A stretch of 64,000 nt of DNA from Musa acuminata AAA Group (taxonomy: Eukaryota; Streptophyta; Magnoliopsida; Zingiberales; Musaceae). Positions 13,388 through 24,754 of the stretch are shown here, piece after piece. The notes beneath the pieces are model-generated. The model saw only the letters and a program-made list of their open reading frames with translations. It did no database searches and had not been told where the DNA came from. The translations under genes were made by a program, and so were the position numbers. Position 1 is the first letter of the stretch. Every line of letters begins with the position of its first letter. Location: NCBI RefSeq assembly GCF_036884655.1, contig NC_088354.1, positions 16,525,501 through 16,589,500 on the forward strand, read 5' to 3'.

Positions 13388-13394
13388 GACTCAT
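13377..13394 (-). promoter_or_regulatory. Five-codon upstream ORF overlapping the pseudouridine synthase start codon
   Basis: Seven bases upstream of the chosen ATG (13387) is another ATG at 13394 in a different frame. It encodes M-S-H-E-R and stops with TAG at 13377-13379, after the main start has been passed. If the transcript begins upstream of 13394, ribosomes would need leaky scanning or reinitiation. The transcript start is not known from the sequence. Confidence 0.5.
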
Positions 13395-15331
13395 CCCCCT
13401 GGCTGTGCACAGCCAGTATCGGGTGTCGGCCACCACCCACATAACCGGTTCCGACGGTCCAACATTTTTTTTACCGTTGGAGCTATGGAAAATTTCTCAT
13501 TGGAAAATACCCACGTGTTGTTTTTTTCCCTTTTATTTTCGGGTAAAATGCATTTTTTATTTTTCGCTTCATTTTATTTATAAGATCATTTTCTTTTTAC
13601 TATATCTTCCTATAATAATAGCAAGATCTTGAATCAAATTTTGATTGGGCGATTTTCTTAAAAAAGCTCTTTTTTTTCTCTCTTTTTTTCTAAAATATCT
13701 CTGTTTTTAATTAAATTGTGTTTATATTGAAAATAATAATTAAACTCACCAACTCCAATGGATTTTTTTTTAGCTACACAAAAACTAAAGTTCACTTAAA
13801 AATATAAATAATACAAGGAAACTTATAATCTCAACTAAATCAATTCTAAGGCTAAAAATTTAATACTATAATGGTTTGTTAACAATGACAACCAAAGAGA
13901 CAATATCATATCGCTTACAGTATTTTTTTAATAATTTTATAATATTTTTATTTTCTCAACACAAATAATAATATTATTATTGAAAAGCACTATAAATGAG
14001 CAAAAATAAAATCAAAACATACTAGAATCTATTTAATATATTAAGATTCAAATATTATTTATAATAACTTAGGAAAAAATATCATCTAAATAGGAATAAA
14101 AAATTTGTCTGATATAGTGATTTTGCCACCACAAAAAATAATACTATAAAACCTACTTGAAAACATTGTAATGGACTCCTAACCTCAACTAAACCAACTA
14201 CCAACTTAAAAATATAATATCATTATAGTTCACAAGTAATGATAATTAAAAAGACACAATATAATATCACTTGTAGTATTTTTTTAATTACCTTATAATA
14301 TTTTCATCACCTTAATAAAAATATTTTAATGTCATTAAAAAAATACTATAAATGAGCCAAATAAAAATACTATAATTGGTTTAAGGCTGACAAAAAAAAT
14401 TAATGAAACAAATTAGTATGAAAAGCATCATTCGAGTTGGTGAGAGGTATTTTAAGTCTTATTCAATTAGAGGCACCATTTGGGATGGGAAACACAAAAA
14501 AGAAGGTTTTTTTTAAAGAAAAATCCCCCTTTCGATTTCACCACTTATCCTTAAAAAAAAAAAAAATCAAAATTCCTCTGATACGTCAGATTATTCCCGT
14601 TCATTGTTTGTTTCACTTTTAGATTTGGTTCAAAATTGATTCAAAGTAAAAAATTATTAGCCCACTGAAACCAAAAATCATAAAATTGATTTTAAGATAA
14701 AAGAATAAATATCACAAATTAAAAATAATAAAAATATAAGAAATAGCGATGGTAAACATAATTAAATTCATATGATTTTAAAAAGATAAATGATTTCCAA
14801 ATCAAAATTATAAATTAATATTATATTAAAAACTAATAGGATTGAAATATATTTATTATAATGACCAATAAAAACGTATGATAAATTTTCAAAATGGTAA
14901 TGGAATCAAGGCAACAACATTCATTGACCGAATAATCTTACATTTAATATGATATTATGATAAAGGCTTGAAAAGCATTTATGGATAGTACTAACACAAA
15001 TATGTAATAACTGTGTCTATAATTAAATTAATATTCCACGTTTATGATATTTTTTAAACATAAGTTGTGTGAACATGGTATCTAATTATTCCAAAATTTT
15101 CTTTAATTCTACTTGACTCTCAAATTCATCACCTAATATTTTTTAAAATGATTTATGCCAAAACCTTTTCAGCTTTCCACTTAAACTATTTTTAAATCAT
15201 GATTATATTACATTCAAAATTTGGCAAAAAATTTCTTTTTTATTTTTTCCATTGTAATTTTATTTTTTAATTTTTTCTGTTAACGATAAACATAACATAC
15301 TTATGTTTAATAAGGGCTCCTTTCGATTGGA
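13395..15331. other. AT-rich intergenic DNA upstream of the pseudouridine synthase gene
   Basis: The first 80 bp or so are GC-rich and probably hold the gene's 5' leader and core promoter. The rest is strongly AT-rich with no convincing coding sequence on either strand. It contains the diverged repeat at 13773-14390 and ends where the outermost LTR retrotransposon begins. Confidence 0.6.
13773..14390. repeat. Diverged tandem duplication, period about 352 bp
   Basis: The segment from about 13773 recurs from about 14125 with the same series of landmarks: CTCAACTAAA, a TTAAAAATATAATA-type block, CAGTATTTTTTTAAT or TAGTATTTTTTTAAT, TTATAATATTTT, and ACTATAAATGAGC. The copies differ by many substitutions and small indels. 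No gene is seen in either copy. Confidence 0.6.
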
Positions 15332-15910
15332 TATTGAATCTCGAATTTTGATGATAAAACCAATTGATATGTTTATGATCTGATATTCGCATTGAGTGAC
15401 GTAGGAAGCTTCGATCAGATAGAGACAATTAAAGCAGAAAGAATCATGTTGTGTCGAAGTGGAATATGTCAAAAGATTGGACGTCGAGCCGGATGATCGA
15501 TCGACGTATCGATAGAAGGCTTTGGGCCATAGGTTCGGGCATCGGGCCAAGATGAGTAATTACGCTAAGAAAATCGGAGTTGTAGAGGTCAACTAGCCGA
15601 TTGGGCAATAGGTTGCAAGAGAGGACGATGCGTCGAAGATTCAAACGAAGCGTCGATGAACCAATGACATGCTAGACAACATTTGATTTAGCTTTATAAT
15701 AATTGTATAGATTGAAGTAGGTTTTAGACGTAATTGGGTTGGAACTGAGCCAACTCAATTAGGGGCCAATTAGGCCCATGTTTGGGTTATGTTGGGCCAA
15801 GTGAAAGGCCCAAATAGTGACCCGACAAGTGGAACCGTTGGTGGCATAGTCTTCGAGACTATGTCAGGTGGTGGTACCGTCGATCTAGGTAGTGGTACCG
15901 CCCATACTCA
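15332..15910 (+). repeat. Element C 5' LTR, first piece
   Basis: Begins TATTGAATCTCGAATTTTG, a one-base variant of the TGTTGAATCTCGGATTTTG start of C's 3' LTR at 53349. It runs collinearly with that LTR up to the GGTGGTACCG hairpin motifs, then stops at the D insertion. Confidence 0.8.
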
Positions 15911-17494
15911 TATTAGGAAAAGAGTCAGCACTAAGAGGGGGGGTGAATTAGTGCAGCGATAAAAATCACGTCGGTTACGAAAATTTCTTCATTTCGTACG
16001 ATAAAACCGATTTCGGAAATGCTTAACTTTGAAAGCAATAAGAAGAGCATAGCAAGTAATGAGAAGGTAGTTTGCAGTTTAAAGTAAATTACTCAAAGTA
16101 AAGTAAACCAGATTTTTATAGTGGTTCGGTCGTCGTGACCTACATCCACTCTATCGATTCCTCTTCCGTCGAGGCCACCGACATCCACTATCGATCTTCC
16201 TTCAATAAGCGAAGACTAACCACCTTTTACAACTCGATTCTCCTTTTATCGGGTTTAGGAGATAACCTTTACACCCCCACTGACTCCTCTCTCAAACTAT
16301 TCTAACACTTAGAACTTTTGAGAGGAGTTCACACAAGATTGCAATAGCGTTTCTTTCTATTTTTACTCTCAAGTCTTGTGTAGTTTAACCAGGGATGAGA
16401 GGGGTATTTATAGGCCTCAAGTTGATTCAAACTTGGAGCCTAAAAACATCTAATCTCGGGTTTCCTAGGTTCGAGCAGTACCACCGCCTATGCTGGGCGG
16501 TACCACCACCAGTGTCAGTTTGACACTAACACTGCATTGGGCGGTACCACTGCCTGGGAGGTTGTGCTGGGCAGTATCATTGCCCAGACTAGTAGTACCA
16601 CTGCTATAGCCTCTCGAAGGCTATGTCTGGGTGGTACCACAGCCTGACACAGTCTCGGAGACTATGCCATGATAGTGCCACCTCTTAGGTCACTATTTGA
16701 GCCTTTTCATTGGGCCCAACACAGTTCTTACATGGGCCCAACTAGCCCCTAATTGGGTTGGCCCAATTTCAATCCCAATTATGTGCTAACTACGAATTCT
16801 AAGACATTTCCTGAGCTAAACAAGTCCATAAGTTTAGTTTCTTCCGGCGAACTTCTAACGATCTCTCGGCAATGTTCCGGCGGACTCTCGGCAAGCTCCT
16901 GGACTTCACGATGATCTTCTTGGCGAGTTCTGACAAGCTTCTTTAGCAAGCTCGTGGACTTCTCGGTTGGTTTCAGCAGAACTTCCAGCGAACATTTGGA
17001 CTTCCGATGAACTCTCAAACTCCCAACGAAATAATGTTTTTGACTCCGGGACTTCATTTTGCTTTATGTCTTGCTATTGTAGTTAATCCTACATATGTAA
17101 AAACATACTTCGATCTAGACAATTATTACTAAGTTTGAATCATGTTATCCGGTATGTCATTGGTCCATCAACGTTTTGTCCGATTCTTCGGCGCATCATC
17201 CTCTCTTGCGGCCTACTGCCCAATCGGCCAGTTGACTCCGCAACTCCGATATTCTTGGTGCAATATCTGCTCTTCTTGGTCTAATGTCCAAATCCATGAC
17301 CCGAAGCCTTCTGTCGATACTTCGATCGATCCTCCGGCTTGACGTCCAATCTTCTGACATGTTCCACCGGCCCAACATGATTCTTCCTGCTTTAATTGTC
17401 TCATCCTAATCGAAGCATCCATCGTCACTCAAAACACAGATCAATTCATAAATACTTATGAATTGATTTTATTATCAAAATTTGAGATTCAACA
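15911..17494 (-). repeat. Element D 3' LTR (left copy)
   Basis: About 1.58 kb, from TATTAGGA to GATTCAACA. It contains a seven-G stem-loop at its left end, a TATA box read on the minus strand (TATTTATAGG near 16406), and GGCGGTACCACC hairpins near 16500-16700. Confidence 0.85.
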
Positions 17495-20225
17495 ATCTTC
17501 CCCTTTTTTATGATGATAACCAATTGATGACGGAGTTTAAACAAACTCCTAGAGTTTAAACAAACTCCCCCTATCAATATGCCATATTGATAGAGACTCT
17601 TGGATTCAAAAATCCAAGTAACATGTTATCATAAACTTATGCATAGCATCATACTTCTCCCCCTTTGTCATCAACGAAAAGGAGAAGTGCAACTAGCAAG
17701 TGTTTTTAAACATCCAAGTTCAAATCATTGCATAAAAAATATAATATCAAGTTTTATCATCATACAATTTATAAGCTAGAAAATTTAGCAAGTGTTACAT
17801 TATGCAAGCTATCAAGTTTTAGATATGCAAGGTAGTAAGGTAGCAAGTTTACAATATACAAGCTATCAAAAATTTCGAAAGAAAATACAAGATAGCTTTC
17901 TTGTTGAAGTGTGTAAGCTAGCGATTCTTGCTTCCTATTAAAATGTGCAAGTTGCAAGTTTTGCTTCTTGAGATTGGCAAGATAGTGATGTTCAAGATAG
18001 CAAGCTCTTTCTTCTCTTTTGAGAAGTATCATTTTTGCTTCCTTTGTAAAGTGTAAGTTAGCAAAATTTTACATTATTTTACAACATTCAAGCTAGCAAT
18101 TTGGCAAGTGTTACTTCTCTTTGAAGTATGAAGGCTAGCAAGTTTTTAAAAAATAATGCAAGATAACAAGCTAGCAAGATACAATGTTTTACATGAAGCA
18201 AGCTACATGAAGTACGTTTGCATCTTCTCTTTAGATGTGCAAGCAAGTAAGCAAGTTTTAGCATCTTCCTAGACTTGCGTAAGCTAGCTATCTCCCCCTT
18301 TGTCATTGTCAAAAAGAAGGAAAGAATATAATTTTGTATCTCTTTTTCCCTTTACAATAATTTTTAAATCATGATAAAGGATAAATAACAAAGATGAAAA
18401 ATTAAGTTATAAATGTCAAAATAATTTTTTATCATGAATATTTTATCATTGCATGCATCATTATCATAAGTTGAAGTATTGCATGCATAATATCAAATCA
18501 TCATTCATAATTACATCAATGTTTCAATCATTATTTCAATATGCTTGTACATCATTATAGTTTCAATTTACAACATGCACAATTTTAAAACTTTACATAT
18601 CATCCTTACTCTATGCATGATATTAAAAATAAATCAATCATTATGTCATACATGATACTCATAAACTAGTAAATTTATATCATTTTAGAGTATCAAAACA
18701 ATATCATGAGTATTTCATGCATTCATATCATCAATGTTTCTATCATTATTTTAATCATAAAAAATGAAAGATATTAATATCAAATCATGAATGCCATAAG
18801 ACATGATTTATTTCATCAAATCTCTTATTTTTATAAATAGCAAAAAGAAACATAAGATAGAGATGTTTTATTTTAAGTTGTTAGTTTTGTACAAGTATGC
18901 CTTTATCTTTTTATCAAACAAAAATATGCATCATTTTTAAAATCGAAAAAGTCACTTTCATTATGGTAAAAATCGATAATCCATAAATCGCAAGAATCAT
19001 CATGCATAATTTCGACAGATAAACTAACTAAGCATGATCTCAAATCATCATTACATAATTTCATCAAGCATGATTTCATAAGTCATAAAACATTTTATTG
19101 CATAGGAGATCATTAAGATGGGAGAAAAAGATTTCAATTCATGCATAAGAAATCTTATGATTCATATAGAAAATCTCCTCTTTAGTAAAATACCAAGAAA
19201 AATCATAGGAGTATAAAGAAGATATCTTGAAAAAAAAATCTCAAGTAATTCCAAGAAATCAAGATAAAGCTTATTCAAATTCAAATCGTCAAATCAAAAT
19301 TATTTTCAAGAGATTCAAAAATAAACATAGATAAATTCATTAATCTCTCTTTGAAAAATCGATAAAGTAGAGAAATTTTTCAAAGGAGAAAGCTTTCTTC
19401 GTTTTAGTGATTCAATTCATAAGATTGATTTCATAGAAGCATGCCTTTTTCATTTATGTCAAATAAAAACATGCATCATTCATTAACACCGAAAAAACAC
19501 TTTCAAAAGATCACAAAAATTATCATGCAAAAGTTTGAAATATGAACTCATCAAGCATGCTTTCAAATCATCATTATATTTTCATTAAGACATCAAGCAT
19601 AGTTTCGTTGAACATAATATTGAAAGATTCTTAAAGATATCTAAACTTCTTTAGTTTCAATTTGTGTGATTGACTTTATATTAGCATGCCTAAATATTTG
19701 TTCTTATGTCAAAACCATGCATCAACATTTAAAACGGAAAGATAAAAAATCATCAAGATAAAAAAGTTTAACACATAATTTCAAAACATATGATTTCAAA
19801 TCATTACTTCAAGTCCTCATGCATAAAAATCATAAAGCATGATACAAACATTTATTTTCAAAACATTCATCATGATAAGGCATACATGCCAAAGAAATCA
19901 TTAAACATAAAGCATATTAATCAATCATGGTTTCATTGGGCATAAGACATTTTCAAACAAAATCGAAAATCATCGTGATACACATTATTTCTTCTTGAAA
20001 AACATACATAGGATTATTATTAGATTTAAATCTATCATTTTATTTCTTTATCATGAAACATGTAATTTTCATTATCATTTTCAAAATTACTAACATGATA
20101 AGCATGATCCTATTTTATTTTTATATTTTCATTATATCATTAAACATGTAATTTTCAAGAAAAATAATTAAAAATAACTCATTAAAAGCATCATGTAATT
20201 TTGAAATAAATTAAAGGAGTTTTGT
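17495..20225 (-). other. Element D non-coding interior
   Basis: AT-rich, with repeated words such as GCAAGCTAGCAA between about 17700 and 18300. On the sense (minus) strand it has a purine tract beside the LTR (17495-17510), a GATAGGGGGAGTT-type tract near 17565, and GACAAAGGGGGAG tracts at 17654-17675 and about 18292-18310. No pol domain could be read in any frame. Confidence 0.65.
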
Positions 20226-20229
20226 TTAC

Positions 20230-21103
20230 CTCATCGTCAAATGCCATTAAGGCATAGTTTGCCACCTCACCTTTGTTTTTCTCCTCGTCTTCGGATGAGC
20301 TTGATTCGTCTCAATTTGTGTTCTTTTTAAGTTTGTTTTTATTTTTTGATTGTTGTTTCATGAACTTTTTAAATTTCATGAGGAGTTCAAGTTCACCATC
20401 ACTTGAGTTTATACTCGAGTGGTCTTCAATTGTTCTAAGTCTGAAATCCTTCCTTTGGAAGGTGGTTCCCAAGTTCTTCATGTGCATTGCACATCATTTC
20501 ATAAGTCATTAGAGACCCGATAAGTTCTTCGATCAAAAAAGTATTCAAATTTTTTTATTCTTGAATAGTTGTTATTTTTGAATCCTAATTTTTAGAAAGC
20601 GATCGTAAAATCTTATTAACGCGTTCAAAATTAGAAAAGCATTTACCGAGAGCTTTTAAACCATTGACGACATCCGTAAAACGGGTGTACATGTCAACAA
20701 TGATTTCGCTCGATTTCATTCGAAACAATTAAAAGTCATGCATTAAAAGATTGACTTTCGAAACTTTTAATCTACTAGTGCCTTCACGAGTGGTTTTAAG
20801 AATGTGCCAAATGTCGAAAGCCGTTTGGCAAGTAGAAACCCGATTAAACTCGTTTTTGTCTAGGACACAAAATATAGCGTTCATAGCTATGGCATTTAAA
20901 GAAAAAATCTTCTTCTCCAAATCACTCGATTTGTTCATTGGTTTAGAAGATTTTTGAAAGCCATTTTCAATAATACTCCATAGATTTAAATCTAAAGAAA
21001 GTAAGAAAACTCTTATTCGAGTTTTCCAATATGTGTAGTCCATCCCATTGAATAAGTGTGAATGAATAAGAGAGTGACCCTCTTGAAAGCCGAAAAGAGT
21101 CAT
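20230..21103 (-). pseudogene. Element D gag, broken
   Basis: The ATG at 21103 opens MTLFGFQEGHS, then the copia gag signature GMDYTYWKTRIRVF. The open frame ends at 20729. Further gag homology, including an ANYALMAF-type segment near 20230-20265, continues beyond stops. No zinc knuckle is recognisable. It is homologous to the gags at 28653, 31191, 40819, 49562 and 63783 in this window. Confidence 0.75.
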
Positions 21104-21151
21104 TTCTCTTGAGTGTTAAACCAAATGAGAAAATAAGACTCTGATACTAAT

Positions 21152-22710
21152 TATTAGGAAAAGAGTCAGCACTAAGAGGGGGGGAGGTGAATTAGTGCAA
21201 CGGTAAAAATCACGTCGGTTATGAAAAATTTTTCGTTTCGTATGATAAAACCGATTTCGAAAATACTTAACAATGAAAGCAATAAGAAGAGCATAGCAAG
21301 TGATGAGAAGGCAATTTGCAGTTTAAAGTAAATTGCTCAAAGTAAAGCAAACCATATTTTTATAGTGGTTCGGTCGTTGTGACCTACATCCACTCCGCCG
21401 ATTCCTCTTCCGTCGAGGCCACCGGCATCCACTATCAGTCTTTCTTCAATAGGCGAAGACCAACCACATTTTACAACTCAATTATCCTTTTACCGAGTTT
21501 AGGAGATAACCCTTACACCCCCACTTACTCCTCTCTCAAACTATTCTAACACTTAGAACTTTTGAGAGGAGTTCACACAAGATTGCAATAGTGTTTCTTT
21601 ATATTTTTACTCTCAAGTCTTGTGTAGTTTAACTAGGGATGAGAGGGGTATTTATAGGCCTCAAGTTAATTTAAACTTAGAGCCTAAAAATATATCATCC
21701 TGGGTTTCTTGGGTTTGGGCGGCACCACCGCTTGTGCTGGGCGGTACCACCGCCAGTATCAGTCTGACATTGACACTGCACTGAGCGGTACCACCACCTG
21801 TAGCCTCTCGGAGGCTGTGTCTGGGCAGTACCACCGCCTGACATAGTCTCGGAGACTGTGCCACGACGGTGCCACCTCTTAGGTCACTGTTTGAGCTTTT
21901 TTATTGGGTCCAACACAGTTCTTGCATGGGCTCAACTAGCCCCTAATTGGGTTAGCCCAATTCCAATCCTAATTATGTGCTAACTATGAATTCTAAGATA
22001 TTTCTTAAGCTAAACAAGTTCGTAAGTCTAGTTTCTTCCGGTGAGCTTTCGATGATCTTCCGACGAACTTCTGACGATCTCTCGGCAATGTTCCAGCTAA
22101 CTCCTAGCAAGCTCCTGGACTTCATGACAATCTTCTTGGTGAGTTCCAACAAGCTTCTTTAGCAAGCACCTGGACTTCTCGATTGGTTCTGGCAGAACTT
22201 CCAACGAACGTTTGGACTTTCGACGAACTCTCAAACTCCCAACGAAATCGCGTTCTTGACTCCGGGACTTCATTTTGCTTTATGTCTTGCTATCGTAGTT
22301 AATCCTATACATGTAAAAACATACTTCGATCTAGACAATTATTACTAAGCTTGAATCATGTTGTCCGACATGTCATTGGTCCATCGATGCTTCGTCTGAT
22401 TCTTCGGCGCATCATCCTCTTCTGCGGCCTATTGCCCAATCGGTCAATTGACTCTACAACTCTGATATCCTTGGTGTAATATCCACTCTTCTTGGCTTGA
22501 TGCCTGAATTCATGGCCTGAAGCCTTCTGTCGATACGTCGACCGATCCTTCGGTACGACGTCCAATCTTCTGACATGTTCCACTGGCCCAACATGATTCT
22601 TCCTGCTTTAGTTGTCTCATCCTGATCGAAGCATCCTACATCACTCAAAACGTAGATCAATTCATAAACACTTATTAATTGGTTTCATCATCAAAATCTA
22701 AGATTCAACA
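21152..22710 (-). repeat. Element D 5' LTR (right copy)
   Basis: About 1.56 kb with the same private left end as 15911. The TATA box is near 21649 (TATTTATAGG on the plus strand). It ends GATTCAACA at 22710, beyond which C's LTR resumes. Confidence 0.85.
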
Positions 22711-22802
22711 ACGTAGTCTTTGAGAGACTATCAAGCGGTGATACCGCCTAGTGTCAGTGCTACAAGCAGTGGTACCGCTAGGACTCGAGAAACCCGAGAT
22801 GA
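22711..22802 (+). repeat. Element C 5' LTR, second piece
   Basis: A 92-bp island between D and E. It matches the part of C's 3' LTR near 53905-54030: AGAGACTATCA, GTGGTACCGC and AACCCGAGATGA occur in the same order. It ends in GATGA, the target duplicated by E. Confidence 0.8.
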
Positions 22803-24754
22803 TGTTAGGATCAAGAGCACTAAGAGGGGGGGGGGGTTGAAATAGTGTAGCGGAAAACTTTCGACGATTAAAATTGCGTTCGTACGTTGAAATCCGATTC
22901 CGACGTAAAAGTCATATCGTGCATATAATAACTTTGAAAGCTTATGGAAACGTATTTGAAATAAAGTAAGGAAGGCAGTTTGTAGTTTAGATAGAAATCA
23001 GAATGTAAGCGCAAACTGAAATATGATGTTCGTACGATAAAACCGATTTCCGTCTTAACGCCGATTCAGAAAATACTTAATTATGAAACACATTCATAAA
23101 TGAGCAGAAGGCAGTAAGCTACTAAGAAGGTTTGCAGTAAAGATAAGATGCTCAAAGTAAATGTAAATCAAGAGTTAGAGTGGTTCGGTCAATCTTGACC
23201 TACATCCACTTTTGGCTTCCTCCACCAACGAGGTCACCGACGTCCACTAGAGGCCTTCCTTCAATAAGCGAAGGCCAACCACCTTTTTATAGTCTCACTC
23301 CTTTTGACGGGCTTAGGAGACAACCCTTACAAACTTTTCTCTCCTCTCTTGAAAGATCAAAACTTGGAAGAAAAGTGGGAGGAGAACTTCTAGACTTTAC
23401 AACACTTTTGAGATCTAAAATCACAGAGTAAGATCAAGTTTTTGATGGTTTGGGTTACCCTTTCATTGTTGAAAGGGTGGGATATTTATAGGCCCCAAAC
23501 CAGTTTGAATTCTGAGCTCAAAACGGTCATCTCCCGGAATTCCGGGGTCTGGGAGTTGCACCGCCTGACAGAGCTCGGAGACTGAGCCTTTGGGCGGTGC
23601 CATCGCTTGTCAGGGGCAATTGCACCGCTTGGTAGAGCTCGAAGATTGAGCCTCTGGGCGGTGCCACCGCTTGGCAGAGCTCGGAGATCGAGCTCAGGCG
23701 GTTCCATCGCCTTTCAGGGGTGGTTGCACCGCCCAGTCTCACTCGGAGACTGAGCCCAGGTGGTGCCACCGCCTGACTGGAGTGGTTGCACCGCCTAGTC
23801 TCGCTCGGAGACGGAGCCCATGCGGTGCCACCACCTGACCTGGGCGGTTGCACTGCCCAGCTTTCTTGGGAGACCATCTCCTGGGCGGTGCCACCGCCTG
23901 GTAGGAATTCTGGTCCGAATGGGTTGATCCATTCGGCCCAATTTGGGTCTATCAAGGGCCTAATTGCTCCAAGATTAAGTTAATGGGATCATCTCCCATT
24001 TCTAACTTAATCATAGTGCTAACTACGATATTTCTTAAGACATTTACTGCACCTTGCTCCGGTGTGTCAATCGCTTCTTCCGACGAGCTTCTGGCGAACT
24101 TCCGTCGATCATCCGATGAACCCTCGGTGATGCTCCTGCAGACTTCCGGCAAACTCCTGGACTTGCGATGATCTACTTGGCGAGTTCCAACTTGCTTCTT
24201 TGGCAAGCTCTTGGACTTCTCAGATTGTTCCCGCAGAACCTCCGACAATCGTCCGGACTTCCGTCAAACTCTCGAACTCCCAACGTGATCATAGTCTTGA
24301 CTCCGGCGTAACTCCTGCTATATGTCTTACTTCCATCGTAGTTAATCCTATACATGTAAAACAAAACTTCGACCGAGACAATTAATCCTAAGAAATTAAC
24401 CAAGTTGTCCGGCATGTCATTGGTCCCTCGACGCTTCATCCGATTCTTCGACGCATCGTCCTCTCCTACGGCCTATTGCCTAATCGGCTAGTTGACTCCG
24501 CAACTCTGATATCCTTGGCACAATACCCTCTCTTCTTGGCCCGATGCCCGAGTCCACGGCCCGAAGCCTTCTGTCGATACGTCGACCGATCCATCGGCCC
24601 GACGTCCAATCTTCTGACATGTTCCTTCGGCACAACATGATTTTTCCTGCTTTAATTGTCTCATCCTGATCGAAGCATCCTGCATCACTCAAAACACAGA
24701 ATAAATCATAAACATATATCAAGTGGTTTCATCATCAAAATACGAGATTCAATA
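22803..24754 (-). repeat. Element E 3' LTR (left copy)
   Basis: 1952 bp, from TGTTAGGATC to GATTCAATA. Ten-G run near its left end; TATA box at 23483-23492 (TATTTATAGG); array of GGCGGTGCCACCGCC-type hairpins at about 23550-23910, which creates long open frames with no coding meaning. Confidence 0.9.

Larger units (their letters stand above)
15911..22710 (-). mobile_element. Element D: gag-only Sirevirus-like copia element, 6.8 kb
   Basis: Both LTRs (15911-17494 and 21152-22710) share the private start TATTAGGAAAAGAGTCAGCA, unlike the other copies, so they are a pair. The primer site beside the right LTR is decayed (CTCTGATACTAA). The interior carries a broken gag at its 5' (right) end, then about 2.7 kb of AT-rich non-coding DNA, then purine tracts next to the left LTR. 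No protease, integrase or reverse transcriptase was found. The flanks ACTCA and ACGTA are a poor target-duplication match (3 of 5). D sits in the 5' LTR of C. Confidence 0.82.

Noticed and set aside
22356..22660. Overlapping Arg-rich minus-strand ORFs near LTR ends (also 17196-17428, 24454-24722, 30256-30556)
   Set aside because: The same LTR segment gives the same peptide in each copy; it lies in non-coding LTR sequence in several frames.
23486..23955. Arg/Pro/Gly-rich ORFs over the LTR repeats (also 29490-29822, 34878-35250, 42522-43237)
   Set aside because: Produced by tandem GC-rich hairpin units in LTRs; frames are open on both strands and shift with unit number.
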